Source: JBBTYG01 sp964418085 (lineage in GTDB: Bacteria > Patescibacteriota > Minisyncoccia > UBA6257 > 2-01-FULL-56-20). Taken from it: a stretch of DNA of 21,835 nt. Below the pieces are notes generated by a model. The model saw only the letters and a list, made by a program, of their open reading frames with translations, did no database searches and had not been told where the DNA came from. The position numbers were made by a program, and so were the translations under genes. This document shows, in pieces, positions 7,284 to 14,208 of the stretch. Each line of letters opens with the position of its first letter. Positions within the stretch are counted from its first letter, which is position 1. The DNA lies in the NCBI GenBank assembly GCA_964418085.1, contig CAYQKB010000019.1:1-21835 (forward strand). The letters are read 5' to 3'.

Positions 7284-8315
7284 ATGATGTCCGCAACAAA
7301 GATAATTAATTCATTGCTTGCAAATCTTACCCCCCGCCAACGGGAGATTATTGAAGCGCGTTTCGGGCTTGGAAAGAACAAGAAAGTTGAGACCCTTGCG
7401 TCTATTGGAAACAAGATGGACATAACGCGAGAGCGTGTTCGGCAGATAGAAAAATCCGCACTCGTAGAGATAAAGCAATTTATTTTAAAAAACACCGATG
7501 CCACCGAAATTGTTAATCGTTTTGGAAAGTATGTAAAAAATTGCGGCGGCGTAATCCGAAAAAACGCCCTTCTTACGTATGGAAAAGAATTTATCGATGG
7601 AATAGATGAAAACCAGATAGCGCTCCTTGTCGAGGCGTCTGGATCGCTTTTCTCCTACGAGGATGATAAAGAGTTTAAACCGTTTTACTACGCGGATAAG
7701 GCATCACTCCAAACAGCGAAGGATCTTGTTCGCGAGTGGACGCTTTTCCTTAAGAATAAAAAACAGGACGCGCTTGGCGGACTCTATAAGAAACATCTCG
7801 AAGATTTTATTCGGACAAAGGGAATTACCAAGATTGCGGCCGACCATATCTTGAGCATTACGAAAAAGATACACTCGAATCCTTTCGGTGATGTTGGCTT
7901 GAGCGAATGGCCGGAAATAAATCCCCGGACGACTCGCGACAGGATTTATCTCATATTGAAGAAAAAAGAGAAACCGCTCCATTTTGAGGAAATAACAAAA
8001 GCCATCAACGAAACAAAATTGAGTGCCCAGCTTGCTCTTGCGCCTACGGTGCATAATGAGCTCATTAAAGATGCGCGATTTGTTTTGGTCGGCAGGGGAA
8101 TGTATGGCTTAAAGGAACATGGGTACGAACCCGGTGTTGCTCGCGAAGTGATACACAGAATTTTGAAACAGAACGGTCCACTCTCGCCCGAGGAAATAGT
8201 TGCGAAAGTAAATGAACAGCGCTTTTTTAAGCCCAACACGGTTATCATCAACCTTCAGAACAAGAGCTTTTTTGAGCGTCTTCCTGATGGAAGTTATAAG
8301 GTACGGGAAGCATAG
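7284..8315 (+). CDS. Sigma-70 region 4 / HARE-HTH domain protein
   Basis: A 343-aa probable transcription regulator. Residues about 14-65 are a sigma-70 region 4: LTPRQREIIEARFGL followed by DITRERVRQIEKSAL, the helix-turn-helix that reads -35 elements. No sigma region 2 is visible, so it should not melt promoters by itself. Residues about 75-210 are helical with no family I can name. Residues about 214-277 match a HARE-HTH domain (related to the RNA polymerase delta subunit): RDRIYLILKKKEKPLHFEEI ... VGRGMYGLKEH. A second winged-helix-like unit follows (REVIHRILKQNGPLSPEEIV). Start ATG is 7284 or 7287; neither has a clear ribosome binding site. It lies directly downstream of the inverted-repeat leader and its promoter. 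The family is known to me from CPR genomes; its exact role is inferred. Confidence 0.8.
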   Translation: MMSATKIINSLLANLTPRQREIIEARFGLGKNKKVETLASIGNKMDITRERVRQIEKSALVEIKQFILKNTDATEIVNRFGKYVKNCGGVIRKNALLTYGKEFIDGIDENQIALLVEASGSLFSYEDDKEFKPFYYADKASLQTAKDLVREWTLFLKNKKQDALGGLYKKHLEDFIRTKGITKIAADHILSITKKIHSNPFGDVGLSEWPEINPRTTRDRIYLILKKKEKPLHFEEITKAINETKLSAQLALAPTVHNELIKDARFVLVGRGMYGLKEHGYEPGVAREVIHRILKQNGPLSPEEIVAKVNEQRFFKPNTVIINLQNKSFFERLPDGSYKVREA

Positions 8316-8338
8316 CAAAATCAAAACTATATATTTCT

Positions 8339-8410
8339 GTCATTCCCTCGGAAGCGGGAATCCAGGTTTTCTTTTATTTCTTTCTGGAGTCCCGCCTACG
8401 CGAGGATAAC
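8339..8410. repeat. REP-like repeat pair (head to head)
   Basis: Unit 8339-8365 (GTCATTCCC...GGGAATCCAG) and an inverted, more decayed unit 8384-8410 (CTGGAGTCCCGC...GATAAC) are separated by an 18-nt T-rich spacer. Together they could form a large hairpin. Same family as at 10397, 10434, 11988 and 17078. Confidence 0.75.
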
Positions 8411-8433
8411 ATGCAGAGATTTTTTCTTTAAGG

Positions 8434-8439
8434 TATAAT
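8434..8439 (+). promoter_or_regulatory. -10 box upstream of the membrane/ATPase module
   Basis: A perfect TATAAT with no good -35. It predicts transcription from about 8446, only 7 nt before the ATG at 8453, so the mRNA would be almost leaderless. No ribosome binding site is present. Confidence 0.4.
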
Positions 8440-8452
8440 AAAAAATAAACAT

Positions 8453-9817
8453 ATGTTGAATTTTATTATGGCGTCGAAGGATCTGTTCCTGCTCTTGGGA
8501 ACAGGCCTTCTTTTTGCAATTCTTTTTCCGATAACGCAGTCAACCTGGCTTTTTTGGAAGCAGGAAAAATATAAGGAAGAAACTCAATTCATTCTTGTTG
8601 AATTGCGCATGCCGCGCGAAGTCAGGAAAAGCCCGAAAGCCATGGAGCAGATACTTTCAGCTGTGCATGCTCTTCGTAATTATGCCGGAGACTTTGGCGA
8701 AATCTGGATCGATGGAGAGGTGACGCGTTGGTATTCGCTTGAAATGGTGAGCTTTGGGGGAGAAGTTCATTTCTATATGCGCTTCTATAAAAAGCAACGG
8801 GACTTGATCGAAGCCGCATTCTATTCTTATTATCCAGATTTGGAAATAGTTGATGCGGAGGACTATACAAAGCGCTTTCCAAAAAACGTGGGCGAATTAT
8901 ACCAGCGCGGATATGATATGTGGGGAAGCGAGCTTGTGCTTTCGAAGAAGGATGCATATCCGATAAAAAGCTATCTCGATTTCGAAGCCGTGGAAGAGGA
9001 AAAGCAATACGATCCGATATCGCTTGCCCTTGAGGTGCTCGGCAAAATAAAGAAGGAAGAAGTGATAGCGGTTCAAATACTTCTTGAGCCCGCTGACCCA
9101 AAATGGAAAGATAAATTTAAAGACCTTGTTGAACAATTGCGGTTAAAGGAAGATCCGAAGAAGAAAAAGTCAGGCGGATCGTCATACGAGCGCAAGATCG
9201 AATTCGAAGGAATTTTGCCGCATTTCCCGATACAAAAAGCAGGGGAGGGGAAGGACAGTGAATTCGGCGGGTTTACAAAATCATTTTTACGAACTCCCGG
9301 AGAAACGGATGTTTTGAAAGCAATCGAAGAAAATCTTTCAAAGCCTGCATTTGAAACGGTCATCCGTTTTATCTACATGTCACCGAAAGAACTGTATTAC
9401 GACACATTCCCTCGCCGCGGCATCATGGGAATATTTAATCAATATGCATCGGCGGATTTAAACTCGTTCGTCCGAAATGAAGCGATGAGTACAAGAACAA
9501 AAATATGGCACTGGCCGCATATCGCCCCGGTAACCCGCAATGAATATAAAAAGCAGCGCTTGCTTATGGATTATCATCGTCGAGAGCTTCCGCATCATAC
9601 GTTCATGGGGAAATTTTTGACGAGTCATTGGTTCAACTGGAATTTTCATTCAAGGAAATTCATTTTGACCAATCGGTCAATCGCAACTATTTTCCATCCG
9701 CCGACCTTCCTCGTGCTTACCGCGCCTCACCTGAAGAGAGTCGACAGCAGAAAGATGAGCCCGCCATCGGGTCTCCCGATCTACGGCGGCGAGGAGGAAA
9801 TGGAAAAATACAAATAA
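8453..9817 (+). CDS. Membrane-anchored protein of the VirD4-like ATPase module (DUF8128-like)
   Basis: A 454-aa protein with one N-terminal membrane helix (residues about 10-32, LFLLLGTGLLFAILFPI) and a large soluble remainder. The soluble part begins with a ferredoxin-like looking region (FILVELRMPREVRKSPKAME ... GEVHFYMRFYKKQRDLIEAAF ... YYPDLEIV). It then has a charged linker (DPKKKKSGGSS), a second alpha/beta region, and a C-terminal tail ending in FHPPTFLVLTAP ... GLPIYGGEE. I recall proteins of this kind sitting next to VirD4/HerA-type ATPases in CPR genomes and being labelled DUF8128; I could not check that name. The genes at 9836 and 10505 follow in the same direction with small gaps. 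A second Met (8468) is possible as the start. Inferred role: membrane anchor or coupling partner of the ATPase. Confidence 0.7.
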   Translation: MLNFIMASKDLFLLLGTGLLFAILFPITQSTWLFWKQEKYKEETQFILVELRMPREVRKSPKAMEQILSAVHALRNYAGDFGEIWIDGEVTRWYSLEMVSFGGEVHFYMRFYKKQRDLIEAAFYSYYPDLEIVDAEDYTKRFPKNVGELYQRGYDMWGSELVLSKKDAYPIKSYLDFEAVEEEKQYDPISLALEVLGKIKKEEVIAVQILLEPADPKWKDKFKDLVEQLRLKEDPKKKKSGGSSYERKIEFEGILPHFPIQKAGEGKDSEFGGFTKSFLRTPGETDVLKAIEENLSKPAFETVIRFIYMSPKELYYDTFPRRGIMGIFNQYASADLNSFVRNEAMSTRTKIWHWPHIAPVTRNEYKKQRLLMDYHRRELPHHTFMGKFLTSHWFNWNFHSRKFILTNRSIATIFHPPTFLVLTAPHLKRVDSRKMSPPSGLPIYGGEEEMEKYK

Positions 9818-9835
9818 TAATAGCATTCACGAATC

Positions 9836-10381
9836 ATGAATACAAACCGGTTTATGAATGTTTTAAATGGGCAGATTGTCTCGCCACTTATAAATTTTTT
9901 AATTCTGCTTTTCAGTCTCCTCGACATCGCCGCGATTATAGTTCTTATATATTCGCTGAGACGCAGTATGAAATACAGGCCAAATTTTGACCTCGGAATT
10001 GAAAAAGCGAAGCAGCTCCTCTCGGTTCGGGAGAAAGTTGTGCTCGAGCGCTGGAATAGCGTTGTGGGAAAAATGGCGATCAACTCATCGGAAGCGGCAA
10101 AACTCGCAATTATCGAAGCGGATAATCTTACAAATGATGCCCTCGAAGAGCTCGGCATTGAGGGCGCGGATCTTCCCGAAAAACTGTCGAATCTCGAGCT
10201 TGATGAACTTGAGCATGACGAAGACGTGTTTGCAGCACACCAGTTGAAAAAAGAATTGACCGATACGCCCGGCTTTGTGGTGTCGGTTGAGGACGGCAAA
10301 AAAGCAGTCGCTGGATATGAAGCATTTTTGAAAGAGCTCGGACTTTTGGGCGAGCCGCCCGGTGCCGAACAAGCACATTAA
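9836..10381 (+). CDS. Conserved single-helix membrane protein, 181 aa
   Basis: An N-terminal hydrophobic helix (residues about 15-40, SPLINFLILLFSLLDIAAII) is followed by a basic stop-transfer RRSMKYR and a helical cytoplasmic domain. The domain contains LSVREKVVLERWNSVVGKM, AIIEADNLTNDALEELG and a C-terminal VAGYEAFLKELGLL. I recognise this pattern as a widespread CPR family (VREK..ERW ... IEADNLLD ... Y...L.ELG) of unknown function. It starts 18 bp after the preceding gene, so it is likely co-transcribed with it. A hairpin and REP-like repeats separate it from the ATPase gene. No ribosome binding site is visible. An alternative Met at 9854 would remove six residues. Confidence 0.75.
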   Translation: MNTNRFMNVLNGQIVSPLINFLILLFSLLDIAAIIVLIYSLRRSMKYRPNFDLGIEKAKQLLSVREKVVLERWNSVVGKMAINSSEAAKLAIIEADNLTNDALEELGIEGADLPEKLSNLELDELEHDEDVFAAHQLKKELTDTPGFVVSVEDGKKAVAGYEAFLKELGLLGEPPGAEQAH

Positions 10382-10401
10382 ACGACATTACTTAATGTCG
10401 T
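10382..10401 (+). terminator. Hairpin directly after the 181-aa gene
   Basis: ACGACATT (10382-10389), loop ACTT, AATGTCGT (10394-10401), a perfect 8-bp stem with no T-run. It abuts and overlaps the REP-like repeat. It could be an attenuator or mRNA-stabilising hairpin more than a true terminator. Confidence 0.4.
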
Positions 10402-10461
10402 CCCCGCGAAAGCGGGGATCCAGTACTAAAACTCTGGATTCCCGATCGAGTCGGGAATGAC
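10397..10461. repeat. REP-like repeat pair (head to head)
   Basis: Unit 10397-10423 (GTCGTCCCCGCG...GGATCCAG) and inverted unit 10434-10461 (CTGGATTCCCG...GGGAATGAC), 10-nt spacer. Each has its own stem, CCCCGC / GCGGGG and CCCGA / TCGGG, with changes on both sides of the stem. The pair can also fold into one long hairpin. Confidence 0.8.
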
Positions 10462-10504
10462 AAAAAACTTTTCACTTTGAGATTTCAACTTTAAACTTTT
10501 TATT

Positions 10505-11983
10505 ATGCCAAAAGCAGGAAAAATTCAAATCATCAAATATGCGCCACCGCCGCCCGATCTGCCGATTTACGGGCAGCTTGATCCGACCGAAGTCTCGTTT
10601 ATTGGTCGCACAAATTATGTCGCTGCCCTCGAAGAAAAGAAATTTATTTTTGGCATCAAGCGGCGTGATCGCCGTCGGCATTTGTACATTATCGGCAAAA
10701 GCGGCGTCGGGAAGTCAAAGCTGCTTGAGCTTTTGCTTCGGCAGGACGTCGCGAACGGCGAAGGCCTGTGCCTCATGGATCCGCACGGGGACGTGATTGA
10801 AGCGTTGCTCGATTTCATTCCCGAAAGCCGGATAGAAGACGTGGTGATGATAGATCCAACTGATATGGCATATCCAGCTTCCTTTAATCCGCTTCAAAAT
10901 GTGGATCCAAGTTTTAAGCACCAGCTTGCGCAAGGGCTTATCGAAGTTATGGAAAAGCAGTTCGGCGCGAACTGGACGCCGCGGCTTGAGCACGTCTTCC
11001 GCTTCACAACGCTTGCCCTCTTGGATTACCCGCACGCCACGATGCGAGGCATGATCTCCATGCTCACCGACCGCAACTACCGCCAGAAAGTTGTTGAGTA
11101 TATCGAGGACGACATGGTAAAACGCTTCTGGGCGATTGAATTTGCGGACTGGTCGGAAAAGTTTGACACGGATGCCATCATCCCGCTCGTGAACAAGCTC
11201 GGTCAGTTTTTGTCAGATCCGCTGCTGCGCAATATCTTCGGACAGAAAGAAAATAAAATAAATCTGGAGGAAATGATGAATACCAAAAAAATTATTTTCA
11301 TCAATCTTTCAAAAGGACGTCTTGGCGAAGAAAACTCCAGTTTCCTCGGCGCGATGTTGATTACAAAATTGAAGCAGGCTGGAATGGCTCGCGCCTCGAT
11401 TCCGGAAAAAGATCGCGTAGATTTTTATCTGTATGTGGATGAGTTTCACAATCTGGTCACCGAGACATTCGAAAATATTCTAAGCGAAGCCCGCAAATAC
11501 GGCATGTGTCTTACGGTAGCGCACCAATATATGCGTCAACTTATTCCGCAGGTGCAGGCAGCCGTCTTGGGCAACGTCGGCAGTATAATTGTTTTTCGCG
11601 TCGGTGGTGATGATGCCACGACTCTCAAGCCCGAACTCGCCCCGATCTTCGATGTGAAGGATATGATAAACCTCGGCATGCAGGAGTTTTATATAAAGAT
11701 GATGATTGATGGCGAAAGCTATGACCCGTTTTCCGCAGAAACATTGAAAGTGCTTCCGGCAACCCACCGATCATTTAGAAAAGAAATCATAGATCGTTCG
11801 CGGGAAAAATATACCATTCCCGCCGATGCGGCCAAAAAACTTATCCAAGAAGAAGAATCCACGATCATTAGGAGCGCGCAGGAAAAAGCGATCATCGAAG
11901 GAAAAGGAAAAAACGAAGTATCTGGTAATGGCGAAAAAGCCGCCGAGAAAAAGGGGGATGGGACCCCCGAACCGTTAATTTAA
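10505..11983 (+). CDS. VirD4/TraD-like conjugative-transfer ATPase
   Basis: A 492-aa P-loop ATPase of the type IV coupling protein (VirD4/TraG, also HerA-like) class. Such hexameric motors move DNA or protein through the inner membrane. Walker A is GKSGVGKS (residues 64-71), followed by DPHGDVIEALL (92-102). Walker B is FYLYVDEFHN (307-316), and the sensor region VAHQYMRQLIPQVQAAVLGN follows. The N-terminal FIGRTN...FGIKRRDRRRHLYIIG block is shared with the second ATPase at 19963. It has no membrane helix of its own, so the two upstream membrane proteins may anchor it. The C-terminal 70 residues are a charged, probably disordered tail. There is no C-terminal zinc ribbon, unlike the 19963 copy. 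ATG 10505 has no clear ribosome binding site. The enzyme class is firm; the transported substrate is unknown. Confidence 0.88.
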   Translation: MPKAGKIQIIKYAPPPPDLPIYGQLDPTEVSFIGRTNYVAALEEKKFIFGIKRRDRRRHLYIIGKSGVGKSKLLELLLRQDVANGEGLCLMDPHGDVIEALLDFIPESRIEDVVMIDPTDMAYPASFNPLQNVDPSFKHQLAQGLIEVMEKQFGANWTPRLEHVFRFTTLALLDYPHATMRGMISMLTDRNYRQKVVEYIEDDMVKRFWAIEFADWSEKFDTDAIIPLVNKLGQFLSDPLLRNIFGQKENKINLEEMMNTKKIIFINLSKGRLGEENSSFLGAMLITKLKQAGMARASIPEKDRVDFYLYVDEFHNLVTETFENILSEARKYGMCLTVAHQYMRQLIPQVQAAVLGNVGSIIVFRVGGDDATTLKPELAPIFDVKDMINLGMQEFYIKMMIDGESYDPFSAETLKVLPATHRSFRKEIIDRSREKYTIPADAAKKLIQEEESTIIRSAQEKAIIEGKGKNEVSGNGEKAAEKKGDGTPEPLI

Positions 11984-11987
11984 TTCT

Positions 11988-12014
11988 GTCATTCCCGCGC
12001 AGGCGGGAATCCAG
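11988..12014. repeat. REP-like repeat, single unit
   Basis: GTCATTCCC-GCGCAGGC-GGGAATCCAG in the 41-bp gap after the ATPase gene; stem TTCCCGC / GCGGGAA. Confidence 0.8.
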
Positions 12015-12024
12015 TACCCTTTTT

Positions 12025-12357
12025 ATGCTTTTCGAAATTCAGAATAACTCCCGCGAAAATATCACCTCCCTCGTCCGGCTCCTCGGCTACAAACCAATCG
12101 GCTACTCGGATAGGGGAGAATTAAACTGTGTCCGGCCGCTCATGGGCCAGCCCTATCCGCGGTTTCATTTGTATATTGCGGAAAGCCCCGCGCGCGTCAG
12201 ATTCAGTCTCCACCTCGACCAAAAACGGCCGTCGTACGAAGGCGCAACGGCGCACAGCGGCGACTACGAAAGCGATATTGTGAAAGAAGAAGGAAAAAGA
12301 ATTCAGGAACTTGCCGCTTCGTCAAAGCCTGCAAGGAAAAATCCTTTCGCACCATAA
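12025..12357 (+). CDS. Small conserved hypothetical protein, 110 aa
   Basis: MLFEIQNNSRENITSLVRLL opens a compact alpha/beta protein with RFHLYIAESPARVRFSLHLD and the motif DQKRPSYEGATAHSGDYES near residues 70-90. I recall similar small CPR proteins (HLDQKxPSYEG...AHSGEY) but no known function. There is no signal peptide or membrane helix. It starts 11 bp after a REP-like repeat and ends 4 bp before the first zinc-ribbon gene, which suggests co-transcription with it. The start has no ribosome binding site, like most genes here. Confidence 0.75.
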   Translation: MLFEIQNNSRENITSLVRLLGYKPIGYSDRGELNCVRPLMGQPYPRFHLYIAESPARVRFSLHLDQKRPSYEGATAHSGDYESDIVKEEGKRIQELAASSKPARKNPFAP

Positions 12358-12361
12358 TCCA

Positions 12362-14191
12362 ATGAATTCCGAAACACGCCAGTGTCAAAACTGCAAAAAA
12401 TCCTTCACTATAGAGCCCGACGATTTTGGTTTCTATGAACAGATGAAAGTCCCGGCGCCGACATGGTGCCCGGAGTGCCGATTCCAGCGTCGGCTTTCTT
12501 TTGCAAACGAAAGGCATCTATATAAAAACACCTGCGGGCTTTGCGGAAAACATATAGTTGCAATGTACCCGTCGGGAACGCCGTTTCCGGTCTACTGTTT
12601 TGATTGCTACCGCGGCGACAAATGGGATCCGCTCTCATACGGCACGCCATACGATTTCAATCGGCCGTTTTTTGAGCAGTTTAAGGAATTAAAATTAAAA
12701 GTGCCCCGCGCGGAACGTGTCCAGCAGGGCGACGCAATGGGAAGTGAATATTGCAATCGTGCAAGTTATAACAAAAACTGCTATCAAGTCGTCCGCGCAA
12801 ATTATAATGAAGACTCATTTTATTCATATACGCTTTCCGAATCGCAGGACTGCATGGACTGTTTTAATGTAGACAAATCGCAACTCGCATACGAATGCAT
12901 AGACTGCATCGGTTGTTATCAAGTTCAGTATTGCCGGGAAGCGAGGCAATGTAGAAATTCCTATTTCCTTTTCGATTGCAGAAACTGCAACGACTGCGTT
13001 GGTTGCACTGGTTTGCGCAACAAGCAGTATTATATTTTGAATCAACCGTATTCGAAACAAGAATATGAAAAGAAAATCAAAGAACTAAAACTGGACACGC
13101 GGGAAGGCATTGCCGCGTGCGCCGCCGAATTTGAAAAGCTCGTGAAGAAAACAATCCGCGAGCCAATGATAGAAACCAATTGTATAAAATCTTCCGGCAA
13201 CTGGCTCACCGACTGCAAAGACGTGAAGGATTCCTATCAGAGCAGGGGAGTGGAACGCGGGAAAAATTTGCTCATGATTTTCAATTCCAAAGACTGTATG
13301 GATTATTCCTACTGGGGGCGAAATTGCGAACTAATCTATGAAACCGGAAATTGCGGCTACGATTGTTCGCGGATGCGATTTATAAACGAATGTTGGAATG
13401 CCTGCCATGATTTAACATGCTGCGACAACTGCTATTCATCTTCGAACCTCTTCGGCTGCGTGGGTCTGCGAAACAAAGAATATTGCATTTTGAATGTGCA
13501 ATATTCAAAAGAGGAATACGAAAAAATGGTGCCCAAAATTATTGAGCATATGAACACGGTGCCATGGGCGGATAAAAAAGGCAGAATATATAAATTCGGC
13601 GAGTTTTTCCCGTCGGAATTGTCTCCATCGGCATACAACACAACCGTCGCGCAAGAACATTTTCCGCTTACAAGAAAAGAAGCGGTTGATCAGGGATACG
13701 CATGGGAAGACACGCAGCAAAAGAACTACGAGGCAACCAGGTCGTGGAAAGATTTGATGAATGACATTGCTTCAGCTCCGGATGATATAACAAAAGAAAT
13801 AATTTTGTGCCGTGCGTGGGATGAGAGCGGTGGCAAAAGCACCGAAGAGCATAATTGCACAAAAGCATTCCGCATCACGCCCGGCGAACTTTCTTTTTAT
13901 AGAAAGCTGAATATCCCTCTTCCGCAAGAATGCCTGAACACTCGCCATTTTAAGCGGCTTAAAAAACGTAATCCGCTCCGGTTATGGCATCGAAAGTGCC
14001 AATGCGTCGCACCATCTCATTTTCATGCAGGAAGGCCCTGTCCAAATGAATTTGAAACTTCGTATGCGCCTGAACCGCGCTACGCCGAAGGCTCTCGCCT
14101 TGCCGAAGCCGTCGGCGAAGCGCAGGCCGGCGAGGCGAGGCAGCCGGAGGTGGTATATTGTGAGCACTGCTATCAAGCGGAGGTGATTTAA
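12362..14191 (+). CDS. Cysteine-rich multi-zinc-ribbon protein, paralogue A
   Basis: A 609-aa protein. Ribbon 1 is C8/C11/C36/C39 with FTIEPDDFGFYEQMKVPAP between the pairs. Ribbon 2 is C58/C61/C79/C82 (CGLCGK ... VYCFDC), followed by DKWDP. Residues about 125-220 and 310-370 carry closely spaced Cys pairs (CMDC, CIDCIGC, CRNCNDCVGC) in about 20-residue steps, suggesting a beta-solenoid. Each stretch ends in a NKxYxILNxxYSKxEYEK module (about 220-238 and 371-388). Then come YNTTVAQEHFPLTRKEA and YAWED, then a third ribbon that has lost cysteines (CLNTRH where the paralogues have CPECRH or CFQCRH), and a final YCEHCYQ. A 65-bp partly palindromic element (14075-14139) adds RYAEGSRLAEAVGEAQAGEA just before that last pair. 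Start ATG 12362 is 4 bp after the 110-aa gene; ATG 12311 would overlap it. I recall such CPR proteins carrying the uninformative label Caib/baif; real function is unknown. Confidence 0.85.
   Translation: MNSETRQCQNCKKSFTIEPDDFGFYEQMKVPAPTWCPECRFQRRLSFANERHLYKNTCGLCGKHIVAMYPSGTPFPVYCFDCYRGDKWDPLSYGTPYDFNRPFFEQFKELKLKVPRAERVQQGDAMGSEYCNRASYNKNCYQVVRANYNEDSFYSYTLSESQDCMDCFNVDKSQLAYECIDCIGCYQVQYCREARQCRNSYFLFDCRNCNDCVGCTGLRNKQYYILNQPYSKQEYEKKIKELKLDTREGIAACAAEFEKLVKKTIREPMIETNCIKSSGNWLTDCKDVKDSYQSRGVERGKNLLMIFNSKDCMDYSYWGRNCELIYETGNCGYDCSRMRFINECWNACHDLTCCDNCYSSSNLFGCVGLRNKEYCILNVQYSKEEYEKMVPKIIEHMNTVPWADKKGRIYKFGEFFPSELSPSAYNTTVAQEHFPLTRKEAVDQGYAWEDTQQKNYEATRSWKDLMNDIASAPDDITKEIILCRAWDESGGKSTEEHNCTKAFRITPGELSFYRKLNIPLPQECLNTRHFKRLKKRNPLRLWHRKCQCVAPSHFHAGRPCPNEFETSYAPEPRYAEGSRLAEAVGEAQAGEARQPEVVYCEHCYQAEVI
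14075..14139 (+). repeat. 65-bp palindromic element inserted in frame (copy A)
   Basis: Identical at 64 of 65 positions to 19634-19698. It contains CTCGCC...GGCGAG and GCCGA...TCGGC pairings. It encodes an Ala/Glu/Gly/Arg-rich stretch. Paralogue C has no such residues at this point (APDRPEIVYCE). Confidence 0.8.
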
Positions 14192-14208
14192 ATTAGAATA
14201 AAAGTAAT

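Noticed and set aside
7027..7287. Short overlapping plus-strand open frames in the secF-HARE gap
   Set aside because: They fall in the inverted-repeat element; composition is Arg/Ser-rich and frames overlap each other, so base pairing explains the sequence better than coding.
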